Positions 27,619 through 36,877 are shown, numbered from the stretch's first letter. The stretch: 64,000 bases of DNA from Arthrobacter russicus (GCF_031454135.1 NZ_JAVDQF010000001.1:3720001-3784000), one strand, 5' to 3'. The notes: generated by a model from the letters alone, not told the origin. Made by a program: numbers and translations.

Positions 27619-29235
27619 ATGAGTGCTTATCCCGAAACCGAAACCGAAACCCCGCCGCCGGCCCGGCGTTTTGCCGGGCGCTCCGGCTCGCGCCGGCTAC
27701 TGCCCGGTTGGATCCTTCCTGGCTGGTCCCGGTTGCACCGGTCCTTGCTGAACTGGCCCCGGTTCAGTCGGCCGCTGTTCAATCGGCCCGGGTTCAGTCG
27801 GCCCCTGCAACGGCTGGAATATCTGCCCTTGCTGATCTTGATGGCGGCAGCGGCGACGCTCTACATCAACTGGTCGCTCCGGCGGTTCGACCAGTTCCTG
27901 GCCGGCAGCTACGACCTGGGCATCTTCGACCAGATCATCAGGCAGTACTCCTTGTTCAAAGCTCCGATCGTGCCGATCAAGGGCCCGGACTTCAATGCGC
28001 TGGGCGACCATTTCCATCCTTTGCTCGTGCTGATCGCGCCCTTGTATTGGATTTGGCCGGATCCCCGGATGCTCGGCATCGCGATGGCCCTGCTGATCGT
28101 GGCGTCGGCTCCGGCGATCTATCTTTTCGCCCGGAAGCGGTTCTCCGGTCTGGCCGCATTGCTGGCCACCGCGGCGTACTTGCTCTGGTGGCCGTTCCAA
28201 CAGCTGGTGATTTTCGACTTCCACGAGGTCACGCTGGCGATCCCGCTGGTGGCCTGGCTGATTTGCTGCATCGATCGCGGCAAGACCGTCTGGATGCTGG
28301 TACTGAGCGGTTTGCTGCTCCTGGTCCGCGAAGACATGGGTTTGGTGATTGGGGTTTTCGGGGTGATTCTGCTGATCGGGAAAAGGTATTTGTTGGGCTT
28401 GGGCTATCTGCTCGGCGGGGCCGTGATGCTGTGGCTCGCGACGAGTGTGCTGATTCCGGCTTTTTCCACGCAGAGCGGATACGGCTATTGGCATTACGTC
28501 ACGATCGGATCCAGCGCCGGAGCGGCATTGCTGTTCCTGCTGGGCAGACCGCTGGATGCGCTGGCCGAATTCTGGAACAGTCCGGTCAAACAAGGCCTGT
28601 GGGCCGCGTTGCTGCTGCCTTTCGGCTGGTTCGGTTTGGCCTCGAAGTACGTGTTGCTGCTGTTGCCCCTCCTGGCCGGACGATTCTTCAGCGATCGCGC
28701 GCAGACTTGGGGCGTCGTCTACCACTACAGTTCAATTTTGGCGCCTATTGTGGTTCTTGCGGTTTTGGACACCGCCCGAAAAGTGCATGACCGGTTTGCG
28801 TTCGGCAAACGCTTGGCGCCGGCGATGGTCTACGCGTTCAGCGTGCCCCTGTCGATCGCTTCGGTCTCGATACCGCTGCTTTTCCCGGTGAGCACCGGGC
28901 AGCCGCAGAACGGCATCCAGGTGGCGGCGCAGACCCGGGCGCTGAGCTACGTTCCGGAAGGGGCCTGCGTCGAGGCCGACGACGTCTCGGTGCCACATCT
29001 GGTCGCCACGAATTGGGTGACTATGCCGGGGCACGCGCCGGGCAAAGCGACCTGGCTGGTGCTCAACCTCGCCTATCCGGATACCGGCGGGGGCGACGAC
29101 GGCCACTTCCCGTCGCGGCAAGTGCTCGCCGCGGCGTTGGCCGAAGGCTGGTCGGTGGTTTTCGCCGAGGGCGACGTCCGAGTGCTCAGCAACGGCCAGC
29201 CGAGCAGCCCGGACTGCCAGGCCTATCTGCGCTGA
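27619..29235 (+). CDS. DUF2079 polytopic membrane protein
   Basis: A 538-residue protein. After a Pro-rich cytoplasmic start there are about ten hydrophobic segments, with the DUF2079 hallmark FDQFLAGSYDLGIFDQIIRQYSLF followed by GDHFHPLLVLIAPLYWI and DFHEVTLAIPL. The last ~100 residues form a soluble domain. The family resembles membrane glycosyltransferases of the GT-C type, but its reaction is unknown. The N-terminus carries a small tandem repeat (NWPRFSRPLFNRPGFSRPL). ATG 27619 follows AACGGAG. Confidence 0.85.
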   Translation: MSAYPETETETPPPARRFAGRSGSRRLLPGWILPGWSRLHRSLLNWPRFSRPLFNRPGFSRPLQRLEYLPLLILMAAAATLYINWSLRRFDQFLAGSYDLGIFDQIIRQYSLFKAPIVPIKGPDFNALGDHFHPLLVLIAPLYWIWPDPRMLGIAMALLIVASAPAIYLFARKRFSGLAALLATAAYLLWWPFQQLVIFDFHEVTLAIPLVAWLICCIDRGKTVWMLVLSGLLLLVREDMGLVIGVFGVILLIGKRYLLGLGYLLGGAVMLWLATSVLIPAFSTQSGYGYWHYVTIGSSAGAALLFLLGRPLDALAEFWNSPVKQGLWAALLLPFGWFGLASKYVLLLLPLLAGRFFSDRAQTWGVVYHYSSILAPIVVLAVLDTARKVHDRFAFGKRLAPAMVYAFSVPLSIASVSIPLLFPVSTGQPQNGIQVAAQTRALSYVPEGACVEADDVSVPHLVATNWVTMPGHAPGKATWLVLNLAYPDTGGGDDGHFPSRQVLAAALAEGWSVVFAEGDVRVLSNGQPSSPDCQAYLR

Positions 29236-29332
29236 CCTCCCGCCCAGGCGCAGCTGCCCGTTCGGCTAAGCCCCAGGGCTGAAAAACCAGGGATTCCGGC
29301 ATTCCGGCGATGGCAGTATGCGGATCCGGACG

Positions 29333-29344
29333 TATCGTGGCAAC
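29333..29344 (+). promoter_or_regulatory. Sensor kinase leaderless -10 element
   Basis: TATCGT (29333-29338) lies six bases before GTG 29345; ATGGCA (29310-29315) sits 17 bases upstream and matches TTGACA at four positions. This decides the kinase start over an ATG at 29318, which would lie upstream of the -10. Confidence 0.55.
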
Positions 29345-30565
29345 GTGAAGCATGTTTACCGTTGTGCCGCCAGCTGGGGCGCCCCGGTTGTGGCGTTGCT
29401 GTTTTTCGCCGCCGGCTCGTTGCTGGTTTTCGATCGGCCGTCGTGGTTTTGGCTTTGGGGCCAGGACTGGATGATCATTTACCGCTTCCTGTTGCCGATC
29501 TTGTTGGCGATGGCGTTCTCCGCCCGGTTTCCGGCGGCCAGCGTGCTGGTGGCCCTGCTGACGCTGATCGGGCAGTTTTCCGGCTTCCTGCCGACGATGT
29601 TCGGCGTGATCGACTTGCCGACCTACTTCGGCTTGGTCGCGGTGTTCTTCTTCGCGGCGTTCAACGGGAACCGGGCGACGCTCTGGCTGAGCGTGGCCGG
29701 ATCCGTGCTCGCGGCGGCCCTGGTCGGGGCGATGATCGCCGATCTCGGGGCCCGGGACTGGCAGCGGGCCTCCAGCACGCCCTGGGTGATCTGGGGCAGC
29801 TATTTCGGTGAAGCACCGCAGTTCCTGGTGCTGTTCCTGCTGGCCGTGGTTGCCGGCTACGCCTTGAAGACCGGCCGGGAACGGAGCTCCCTGCAGGCCG
29901 AAAAGGCCGAGGCGGAGGACGCGCGCCGCCAGATCGAACTGGAATTGGCCCGCAGTGAAGAGCGGAACCGGATCTCGCATGAACTCCATGACGTGCTGGG
30001 CCATTCGCTGGCCGTGGTGATCGCCCAGGCCGACGGCGCCCGGTACCTGGCGGCACAACGTCCGGAGGCGGTGCCGCAAGCGCTCTCGGAAATCTCGCTC
30101 GCCGCGCGTGGCGCCCTCAACGACGCCCAGGCGGTCTTCGAAGACTCCGCGGAGAACTCGCCGGGGCTCGCCGAGCTGCCGGATTTGCTGCAGACCGTCC
30201 GGGAAACCGGGTTGCCGGTCGATTGGCTGGAATCGGGGGAGCGCCGTCCGCTTGGCCCGGCGCTGCAATTGGCGCTGTACCGGGTGGTCCAGGAGTCGCT
30301 GACCAATGCGCTCAAACACGGCGGCACCGATGCCCGCGTCGAGGTCGCTTTGAGCTGGCAGGAAGACCATCTGACGATCTCGATCGACTCGGCCAACGGT
30401 GCGGATCCCGCCGGGCCGTCCGGCGGCGGGCACGGGATTTCCGGAATGCGGCAGCGCACGGCCGCGCTCGGCGGCAGCCTGCTTGCCGAACCGACAAGCA
30501 TCGGATTCTTGGTCCGGGCGGTCTTCCCGATCAAGGAGTTCCCGGCCGAGCAGGTGGTGCTTTGA
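29345..30565 (+). CDS. Two-component sensor histidine kinase (HisKA_3 / NarX-DesK class)
   Basis: A 406-residue membrane kinase. About five to six transmembrane helices (residues ~10-175), a short coiled coil (RSSLQAEKAEAEDARRQIELELARSEE), then the phospho-acceptor His215 in RNRISHELHDVLGHSL. An HATPase domain follows with VVQESLTNALKHG and GGGHGISGMRQRTAALGG. There is no extracellular sensor domain, so the signal is probably sensed in the membrane. It partners with the LuxR-type regulator that starts as it stops. Confidence 0.92.
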   Translation: MKHVYRCAASWGAPVVALLFFAAGSLLVFDRPSWFWLWGQDWMIIYRFLLPILLAMAFSARFPAASVLVALLTLIGQFSGFLPTMFGVIDLPTYFGLVAVFFFAAFNGNRATLWLSVAGSVLAAALVGAMIADLGARDWQRASSTPWVIWGSYFGEAPQFLVLFLLAVVAGYALKTGRERSSLQAEKAEAEDARRQIELELARSEERNRISHELHDVLGHSLAVVIAQADGARYLAAQRPEAVPQALSEISLAARGALNDAQAVFEDSAENSPGLAELPDLLQTVRETGLPVDWLESGERRPLGPALQLALYRVVQESLTNALKHGGTDARVEVALSWQEDHLTISIDSANGADPAGPSGGGHGISGMRQRTAALGGSLLAEPTSIGFLVRAVFPIKEFPAEQVVL

Positions 30566-30567
30566 CC

Positions 30568-31212
30568 GTGCGGATCCTCTTGGTCGACGACCAGGCGCTG
30601 TTCCGAGCCGGCATCAAAATGCTGCTCGAATCCCAACCGGACCTGTGCTGCGTCGGCGAAGCCGAAGACGGGCTGCAGGCGGTGGCCCAGGCCGCTCAGT
30701 TGCAACCCGAAGTGATCCTGATGGATTTGCAGATGCCCGGGCTCGACGGCGTGCTGGCCACCCGGGAGATCATGGCCGTAGCTCGGGCAAAGGGCCGGCC
30801 CGGTCCCAAAATCATCGCTTTGACGACCTTCCGGCAGGACAAAGCGGTGCTTGCCGCAATGCGCAACGGGGCCAGCGGTTACTTGCTCAAGACCGCGGAT
30901 CCGGAGTTCCTGCTGGCTTCGATCCGGGCGGTGCACAAGGGCCAGTCGGTGATCGTGGCAGATGCCGGTGGCGGACTGTTTTCCCGGGCCGCGCCGGCAC
31001 CGGACCACGAATCGGTGGAGCGGCTGTCTGCCCGGGAGAAGGAAGTACTCCTGCTGGTCGCGACCGGTTTGGGCAATCCGGAGATCGCCGCGGCCCTGTT
31101 CCTGACCGAAGCGACGGTGAAGAGCCATGTGCGCAGCATCCTGGCGAAATTGGAACTGAAGACCAGGGTGCAATTGGTTTCCTTCGCGTACCGCAAGCAT
31201 CTGCTCAGCTGA
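30568..31212 (+). CDS. LuxR/NarL-family response regulator
   Basis: A 214-residue regulator: receiver domain with D7/D8 and phospho-acceptor Asp53 in LMDLQMPG, Lys in GYLLKTADP, then a C-terminal helix-turn-helix LSAREKEVLLLVATGLGNPEIAAALFLTEATVKSHVRSILAKL. It starts at GTG 30568, two bases after the kinase stop; TTG 30562 overlapping that stop is an alternative. Kinase and regulator form one unit. Targets are unknown; the adjacent membrane protein gene upstream is a candidate. Confidence 0.92.
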   Translation: MRILLVDDQALFRAGIKMLLESQPDLCCVGEAEDGLQAVAQAAQLQPEVILMDLQMPGLDGVLATREIMAVARAKGRPGPKIIALTTFRQDKAVLAAMRNGASGYLLKTADPEFLLASIRAVHKGQSVIVADAGGGLFSRAAPAPDHESVERLSAREKEVLLLVATGLGNPEIAAALFLTEATVKSHVRSILAKLELKTRVQLVSFAYRKHLLS

Positions 31213-31272
31213 GCCGGGGCGCCGCCGGATCGGCGTCGGCTTCCGGAACCGGCTGGGATAGGATCTGGGATT

Positions 31273-32010
31273 ATGGCGTTGCGACTTGTGCAAGTGAATT
31301 TCAAGGCCGGGGACGACTCGGCACTAGGCCGTTTCTGGGCCGAGGCACTCAGCTGGGGGATCTCCAGCGAAGGGCCCGGGGTGAGCAATCTGGAGCCTTT
31401 GGGGTTCAACTGGCCGGATCCGGCCGCGGTCTGCATCGACCTGGTCACGGTGCCGGACCCGGAAACCGTGGCCTACCGGGCGCACCTGGATCTCAACAGC
31501 AGCTCGACGGCGGACCAGGCGGAACTGGTTGCCCGCCTGGTGCAGCTCGGCGCGACCGCCGTGGACGTCGGTCAGGGCGAGGTGCCTTGGACGGTGCTGG
31601 CGGATCCGGAAGGCAATCTGTTCTGCGTGCTGGAGCCGCGAGAGCTCTACCAGGCCGCCGGGCCGATCGCCGCCGTCGTCGTCGACTGCGCGGATCCGCG
31701 GGCGATGGCCCGGTTCTGGGGCGAAGCGATGGACTGGACGCTGCACGAACTCAGCGATGACCTGGCGAGATTCCGTTCCTCGGCCGGGGTGGGGCCGTAC
31801 CTGGAGTTCATCCGCCGCCCGGAGCCATTGCAGGGGGTGGGCCGAGTCCATCTCGATCTGCTGCCCTATGCCGGTGACGATCAGGCGGTCGAGGTGGCCC
31901 GGTTGAAAGCGCTCGGCGCGAGCGCGGCCGACGTCGGTCAGGGCGAGGTGCCCTGGACGGTGCTGGCCGACCCCGAAGGCAATGAGTTCTGCGTGCTTTC
32001 GCCGCGTTGA
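31273..32010 (+). CDS. Double VOC/glyoxalase-fold protein
   Basis: A 245-residue protein made of two similar halves, each a VOC-type domain: VNFKAGDDSALGRFWAEAL then VVDCADPRAMARFWGEAMDW. Both halves end in VDVGQGEVPWTVLADPEGNLFCVL and ADVGQGEVPWTVLADPEGNEFCVL, nearly identical also in DNA (see findings). Function is unknown; this actinobacterial family has no assigned substrate. TAGGAT lies eight bases before the ATG, possibly a leaderless promoter. Confidence 0.85.
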   Translation: MALRLVQVNFKAGDDSALGRFWAEALSWGISSEGPGVSNLEPLGFNWPDPAAVCIDLVTVPDPETVAYRAHLDLNSSSTADQAELVARLVQLGATAVDVGQGEVPWTVLADPEGNLFCVLEPRELYQAAGPIAAVVVDCADPRAMARFWGEAMDWTLHELSDDLARFRSSAGVGPYLEFIRRPEPLQGVGRVHLDLLPYAGDDQAVEVARLKALGASAADVGQGEVPWTVLADPEGNEFCVLSPR

Positions 32011-32019
32011 ACCCGGGAT

Positions 32020-32700
32020 TCAGCCGTCGATCCACGTGGTTCCGACCGGTTGCAGGAGCGTGCTTGCCGCCGCCGACCGGTCGATGGCGGCAACCAGTTC
32101 ACGCAAGCGGAATTCCGCGGAACCGCCGGATTCGATCGCGACCTCCAGGCTCGCGGCATCGGCATAGCGGGCTTCGCCGAGCCGGCAGCCGGCCCGGCTG
32201 AGCTCGTGCTGATAACGCCCGGCCACAGCATGCGGCACGGTCAGCCGGTATACCGAAAACAGGGTTCGCGGAATGGTCCGCGCGGTGCCGAGCACTCCGG
32301 AAGCGGCATCCGAATAGGCCCGGATGAGGCCTCCGGTGCCCAACAGGGTACCGCCGAAATACCGGATCACGACCACACAGACATCGGAAAGCGCGGGCTG
32401 GCCGGGAGTGTCCGGCCGGCCCGCCGGGTCCGGCCGCTGCCGCAGGACATCGAGCATCGGCGCTCCCGCGGTGCCGGCGGGTTCGCCGTCGTCGTTGCTG
32501 CGCTGGATCTCCTGGTCCGGCCCCAGCAGGTAGGCACTGCAGAAATGCCGGGCGTCGCGGAACTCCCGGCGGAGTCCGGCGAGCAGGTCCCGGACTGCCG
32601 ACTCGTCGGACACGCGTTGCAGCACCGCGATGAACCGGGACTGTTTCACCAGAAGCTCGTGGCGATGCCTGGAATCATCGGCCAGGACGCGGTATTGCAC
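32020..32700 (-). CDS. yigZ: YigZ/IMPACT family protein
   Basis: A 226-residue protein with the IMPACT-type domain: KQSRFIAVLQRVSDESAVRDLL, then ARHFCSAYLLGP, RSNDDGEPAGTAGAPMLDVLRQ and VVVIRYFGGTLLGTGGLIRAYSDAA, the UPF0029 signature. The family is linked to translation or proline-peptide metabolism, but its role is not settled. I chose GTG 32700 because TATGCT lies exactly six bases upstream; an ATG at 32724 would overlap that promoter and share bases with the coaE start on the other strand. Confidence 0.88.
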   Translation of the reverse strand: MQYRVLADDSRHRHELLVKQSRFIAVLQRVSDESAVRDLLAGLRREFRDARHFCSAYLLGPDQEIQRSNDDGEPAGTAGAPMLDVLRQRPDPAGRPDTPGQPALSDVCVVVIRYFGGTLLGTGGLIRAYSDAASGVLGTARTIPRTLFSVYRLTVPHAVAGRYQHELSRAGCRLGEARYADAASLEVAIESGGSAEFRLRELVAAIDRSAAASTLLQPVGTTWIDG

Positions 32701-32722
32701 GGATCCAGCATAGTCTGGTGCC
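32701..32722. promoter_or_regulatory. Bidirectional promoter with overlapping -10 elements
   Basis: AGCATAGTCT (32707-32716) contains TATGCT on the minus strand (six bases from yigZ GTG 32700) and TAGTCT on the plus strand (32711-32716, six bases from coaE ATG 32723). The two -10 elements share bases 32711-32712. Both transcripts would be leaderless. Confidence 0.6.
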
Positions 32723-33946
32723 ATGCTTTCAATCGGACTCACCGGCGGAATCGCGGCAGGGAAATCCCTGGTCGCGGCGAAACTCGCAGAATTGGGCGCG
32801 GTGCTCATCGACGCCGACGCGCTGGCCAGAGAGGTCGTGGCGCCGGGCACTGCGGGCTTGGCCGAAGTAGTCGAAGCCTTCGGCCCGGAGCTGCTGCTGG
32901 CCGACGGCAGTCTGGACCGACCGGCCCTGGCCGCGAAGATCTTCGCCGACGGGACGTTGCGGCAGCGGCTCAACCAGATCGTCCATCCTCTGGTGCGTGC
33001 CCGGGCAGCGGAGCTCAAGCGGGCGGCCGGTCCGGAGTCGATCGTGGTGCAGGACATTCCATTGTTGGTCGAGACCGGTCAGGGCCCGGGATTCCACTTG
33101 GTCTTGGTGGTCGATGTTCCGGTGGAGCTGCAGCTCGCCCGGATGCAGGAGACCCGGGGACTCGACGGGCCGGCCGCACAGGAGCGGATCGCGGCGCAGG
33201 CGAGCCGGGCCGAGCGGATCGCGGCGGCCGACCTGGTGATCGACAATTCCGGGCCGGCGGAGGCAACGCTGGCCACCGTGGCGGCCCTGTGGCAGGATCG
33301 GTTGCTGCCATTCGCCGAGAATCTGGCTGCCGGACGCCGTGCTGCGCGGTCCGGGCCGCCGATCCTGGTCCCGGAAGATCCTAGCTGGCCGGCCCAGGCG
33401 GCCCGGCTTTCCGCACGGATCATGGCCGGGCTGGCCGGAGCCGCGCAGACCGGTGAGGTGCTGGGCGTGGACCACATCGGATCGACCTCGGTGCCGGGGC
33501 TGGCCGCCAAAGACGTGATCGACCTGCAGCTGCGGGTGGAGTCCTTGGCGGCGGCGGACGCGCTTGCCGCCGGACTGGCAGCCGCGGGTTTCCCGGTCGT
33601 ACCCGGGGACTGGGCGGACACGCCGAAGGCGTTCGATCCGGACCCGGCGCACTGGCGGAAACGGTTGCACGGAAATTCGGATCCGGGCCGGGCGGTGAAC
33701 TTGCACGTCCGGGTGTCCGGTTCGGCCGGCGCGGATTACGCCTTGGCCTTCCGGGACTGGCTCCGGGCGGATTCCGCGGCGCGGGCCGAATACCTGGCGG
33801 AAAAACGCCGGGTGGCAGCACTGCATGCTTCGGATCCGGGCACGGCCGGCTATGCCGAGGCCAAAGAGCCCTGGTTCACCGAGGTGGCCGAGCCGGCGCT
33901 GGAGGCATGGAAAACCCGGAGCGGCTGGCAGCCGCCCCGGGTTTGA
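32723..33946 (+). CDS. coaE: Dephospho-CoA kinase fused to a GrpB-like domain
   Basis: CoaE phosphorylates dephospho-CoA in the last step of coenzyme A synthesis. Residues about 1-195 are the kinase: P-loop LTGGIAAGKS, DADALAREVV, and IPLLVETG. Residues about 210-400 form a GrpB/UPF0157 domain, related to nucleotidyltransferases: VDHIGSTSVPGLAAKDVIDLQL, FRDWLRADSAARAEY. This fusion is known in actinobacteria; the role of the second domain is not established. The start is supported by a leaderless promoter spacing. Confidence 0.93.
   Translation: MLSIGLTGGIAAGKSLVAAKLAELGAVLIDADALAREVVAPGTAGLAEVVEAFGPELLLADGSLDRPALAAKIFADGTLRQRLNQIVHPLVRARAAELKRAAGPESIVVQDIPLLVETGQGPGFHLVLVVDVPVELQLARMQETRGLDGPAAQERIAAQASRAERIAAADLVIDNSGPAEATLATVAALWQDRLLPFAENLAAGRRAARSGPPILVPEDPSWPAQAARLSARIMAGLAGAAQTGEVLGVDHIGSTSVPGLAAKDVIDLQLRVESLAAADALAAGLAAAGFPVVPGDWADTPKAFDPDPAHWRKRLHGNSDPGRAVNLHVRVSGSAGADYALAFRDWLRADSAARAEYLAEKRRVAALHASDPGTAGYAEAKEPWFTEVAEPALEAWKTRSGWQPPRV
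33913..33943. terminator. Hairpin at the coaE 3' end, bidirectional terminator
   Basis: AACCCGG (33913-33919) pairs with CCGGGTT (33937-33943), and GCGGCT (33921-33926) with AGCCGC (33930-33935), around a GGC loop. Short T-runs follow on both strands. It sits between the convergent coaE and DUF4190 genes. Confidence 0.55.
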
Positions 33947-33967
33947 TTCCGTCCGGATTCCGGGGAA

Positions 33968-34363
33968 TCAGTACCGGCCGTCGATCGTGTAGCCGGAATT
34001 GACGATCGCCACGATGGCGATGATGTAGATGATGATGAAGACCACGCCGATGATCGTGAAGATGATGCTCAAGATCAAACCGACCTTGGCCGGCGTGTTC
34101 GGCATGCCGACGGCTTTCGACTGTTTTCCCGCAATGGCGCTGATGATCCAGCCGGCCAGCGGGAACACGAAGGCGAAGACCAAGCCGACGATGCCCAAGG
34201 TCTTGCCCGGGTAATCGCCGCCGGCGGCCGGCGGGTAGTTGCCGGCCGGGCTCGGGTAGTTGTAGTTCGCAGCCGCATTCGGGTCCGGTTGTGCCGGATA
34301 CTGTGGCACGCCCGGTTGCGGCTGGTTCGGCGGCACAGATTGCTGCCCGTAGTTTTCGCTCAT
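33968..34363 (-). CDS. Small DUF4190-like membrane protein
   Basis: A 131-residue protein. Residues 1-50 are a Pro/Gln/Tyr/Asn-rich cytoplasmic segment, followed by two membrane helices (LGIVGLVFAFVFPLAGWIISAIAG and a long Ile/Val-rich helix near the C-terminus). This layout is typical of DUF4190-type proteins of Gram-positive bacteria, whose function is unknown. ATG 34363 follows GAGAAAGG. Confidence 0.8.
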   Translation of the reverse strand: MSENYGQQSVPPNQPQPGVPQYPAQPDPNAAANYNYPSPAGNYPPAAGGDYPGKTLGIVGLVFAFVFPLAGWIISAIAGKQSKAVGMPNTPAKVGLILSIIFTIIGVVFIIIYIIAIVAIVNSGYTIDGRY

Positions 34364-34598
34364 GATGGCCTTTCTCGGTGATTGCTGAACATTTCCTTTG
34401 TTCGGGCTTACTTTAGGCCAAACCAAAGCGTTTCCCCAAGGATTATGCCGCAAAGATTCGTGGCGCGGGGTGCTGTCCGGTGGAAAACCGTGCCCCGGCC
34501 CAAACCGGCAGCAGAAGCAAGGCGGCTCCGGGCAGGCTTCCGGACATCGCCGAGAGCTGATTCGGGCGGTACCGTCGCAAACTGTCGGTGTCGCGCAG

Positions 34599-34610
34599 TA
34601 GCGTAGTCGT
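34599..34610 (+). promoter_or_regulatory. uvrB leaderless -10 element
   Basis: TAGCGT (34599-34604), six bases, then ATG 34611. No ribosome-binding site is present before the ATG, which agrees with a leaderless transcript. Confidence 0.55.
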
Positions 34611-36692
34611 ATGAGCCTGGCCCAAGAGATCAATCGAGTCGTTGCGCCCTTCGAAGTCATCAGCGAATACCAGCCCGCCGGGGATCAGCCGACGGCGATC
34701 GCCGAGTTGGCGGAGCGGATCAACAACGGGGAAAAAGACGTGGTTTTGCTCGGTGCCACCGGTACCGGCAAATCGGCGACCACCGCTTGGTTGATCGAGC
34801 AAGTGCAACGGCCCACTTTGGTGATGGTGCAGAACAAAACCCTGGCCGCCCAGCTGGCGAATGAATTCCGGGAACTGCTGCCGAACAATGCGGTCGAGTA
34901 TTTCGTCTCCTATTACGACTACTACCAACCCGAAGCCTATGTCCCGCAGACCGATACCTTCATCGAAAAGGACTCTTCGGTCAACGAAGAAGTCGAAAGG
35001 CTGCGGCACTCGGCGACGAACTCGCTGCTGACCCGGCGGGACGTGGTGGTAGTCGCCACGGTTTCCTGCATCTACGGCCTGGGAACGCCGGAGGAATACG
35101 TCGCCGGAATGGTGACCCTGCGCCAGGGCGAGGAAATGAACCGGGATGACTTGCTGCGCAAGTTCGTCAGCATGCAGTACACCCGCAATGACACGGACTT
35201 CCACCGCGGTACTTTCCGGGTGCGCGGGGACACCGTCGAAATCATCCCGATGTACGAAGAGCAGGCGCTGCGCATCGAGTTCTTCGGCGACGAGGTCGAA
35301 AAGATCTACACCTTGCATCCACTGACCGGAGAAGTGATCCGCGAAGAGACCGAGATGTACGTTTTCCCCGCCTCGCACTACGTGGCGGGTCCGGAACGGA
35401 TGGCCCGGGCGGTCGCCCAGATCGAGACGGAACTGGCCGAACGGTTGAAAGTATTGGAAGGCCAGAACAAATTGCTGGAGGCGCAACGGCTCCGGATGCG
35501 CACCACGTACGACTTGGAAATGATGCAGCAGATGGGCTTCTGCAATGGCATCGAAAACTACTCCAGGCATATCGACGGCCGCGACGCCGGGTCCGCGCCG
35601 CACTGCTTGATCGACTACTTCCCGGACGATTTCCTGCTGGTCATCGACGAATCGCATGTCACGGTGCCACAGATCGGTGCGATGTACGAAGGCGATATGT
35701 CCCGGAAACGGACGCTCGTGGACCACGGGTTCCGGCTGCCGTCGGCGATGGACAACCGCCCGCTCAAATGGGATGAATTCCTGGAGCGGATCGGCCAGAC
35801 GGTGTATCTCTCAGCGACGCCGGGCAAATACGAATTGGGCAAATCGGACGGCGTGGTGCAGCAGATTATCCGGCCAACCGGCTTGATCGACCCCGAGGTC
35901 GTGGTGAAGCCCACCAAGGGGCAAATCGACGATTTGCTGGGCGAGATCCGGACCAGGGTGGAACGGGACGAGCGGGTCCTGGTCACCACGCTGACCAAGC
36001 GGATGGCCGAAGACCTCACCGAATACCTCTTGGGGCACGGCGTCAAGGTGCAGTACCTACACTCCGACGTGGACACCCTGCGCCGGGTGGAGCTGCTGCG
36101 CGAATTGCGGCTGGGCACTTTCGACGTGCTCGTGGGCATCAACTTGCTCCGCGAAGGTTTGGACTTGCCGGAGGTGTCGTTGGTCAGCATTCTGGATGCC
36201 GACAAGGAAGGGTTCCTGCGCTCGGCCACCTCGTTGATCCAGACCATCGGCCGAGCGGCGCGGAACGTTTCCGGCGAGGTCCACATGTACGCGGACAAAA
36301 TCACCGATTCAATGGCCAAGGCGATCGACGAGACCAATCGGCGCCGGGAGATCCAGGTTGCGTACAACACCGAACACGGGATCGATCCGACACCGCTGCG
36401 GAAGAAAATCGCCGACATCACCGATTCGCTGGCCCGGGAAGACGCCGACACCAAGAGCTTGCTCGATTCGGCTGGAAAAGGCCGCTCCCGGGGCAAAGCG
36501 CCGACGCCGGTGCGCCACGACGGACTGGCCGCGGTGCCGGCGGAAGACCTGGTGGACCTGATCGAGCAGATGACCGCCCAAATGCATGCCGCAGCGGCCG
36601 AGCTGCAATTTGAGCTGGCCGCCCGGTTGCGCGATGAAGTCGGCGATTTGAAGAAGGAGTTGCGCCAGATGCAAGCCGCCGGTCATGCCTGA
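34611..36692 (+). CDS. uvrB: Excinuclease ABC subunit B
   Basis: UvrB is the damage-verifying helicase of nucleotide-excision repair. The 693-residue protein has Walker A in [15 protein letters not shown], the beta-hairpin region [29 protein letters not shown], the DEAH-like box [21 protein letters not shown], helicase motifs [18 protein letters not shown] and QTIGRAARN, and the C-terminal UVR coiled coil (about 640-680) that binds UvrC. Full length for the family. uvrA and uvrC lie 13 and 18 kb downstream. Confidence 0.97.
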   Translation: MSLAQEINRVVAPFEVISEYQPAGDQPTAIAELAERINNGEKDVVLLGATGTGKSATTAWLIEQVQRPTLVMVQNKTLAAQLANEFRELLPNNAVEYFVSYYDYYQPEAYVPQTDTFIEKDSSVNEEVERLRHSATNSLLTRRDVVVVATVSCIYGLGTPEEYVAGMVTLRQGEEMNRDDLLRKFVSMQYTRNDTDFHRGTFRVRGDTVEIIPMYEEQALRIEFFGDEVEKIYTLHPLTGEVIREETEMYVFPASHYVAGPERMARAVAQIETELAERLKVLEGQNKLLEAQRLRMRTTYDLEMMQQMGFCNGIENYSRHIDGRDAGSAPHCLIDYFPDDFLLVIDESHVTVPQIGAMYEGDMSRKRTLVDHGFRLPSAMDNRPLKWDEFLERIGQTVYLSATPGKYELGKSDGVVQQIIRPTGLIDPEVVVKPTKGQIDDLLGEIRTRVERDERVLVTTLTKRMAEDLTEYLLGHGVKVQYLHSDVDTLRRVELLRELRLGTFDVLVGINLLREGLDLPEVSLVSILDADKEGFLRSATSLIQTIGRAARNVSGEVHMYADKITDSMAKAIDETNRRREIQVAYNTEHGIDPTPLRKKIADITDSLAREDADTKSLLDSAGKGRSRGKAPTPVRHDGLAAVPAEDLVDLIEQMTAQMHAAAAELQFELAARLRDEVGDLKKELRQMQAAGHA

Positions 36693-36741
36693 GTCGCGGA
36701 TCCGTGATCTCAGCGGCGTTCGGGCAGTGTAGACTGGTGCG

Positions 36742-36877
36742 GTACGTAGGGGAGTATCCCTCAGCGCTATGAACGTCAACACGTAGGGCACCGATGCTCT
36801 GCCGGGCGTAGCGGCCGGCTCTGAAGAGCCGGTGGAGAGACTTGCGGTAGTTGCTCATGCCTACCGGAAGGTGTCCC
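36742..36877 (+). ncRNA. Probable yybP-ykoY manganese riboswitch
   Basis: The leader of the TerC-family gene contains the conserved blocks GGGGAGUAUCCCU (36750-36762) and GUCAACAC, and ends with a stable hairpin CCGGCTC-TGAA-GAGCCGG (36815-36832) followed by GGAGAGACUUGC. These match my memory of the yybP-ykoY consensus. Downstream, CGGTAG (36845-36850) pairs with CTACCG (36861-36866), touching the GGAAGG ribosome-binding site, so control is likely at translation. TAGACT at 36730-36735 is a plausible -10, giving a start near 36742. These RNAs sense Mn2+ and often precede exporter genes of this type. Confidence 0.75.

Noticed and set aside
34387-34403. GAAC-N9-GTTC upstream of uvrB as an SOS box
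   Set aside because: The spacing of nine does not fit the LexA site, and it lies over 200 bases from the uvrB start, nearer the divergent membrane gene.
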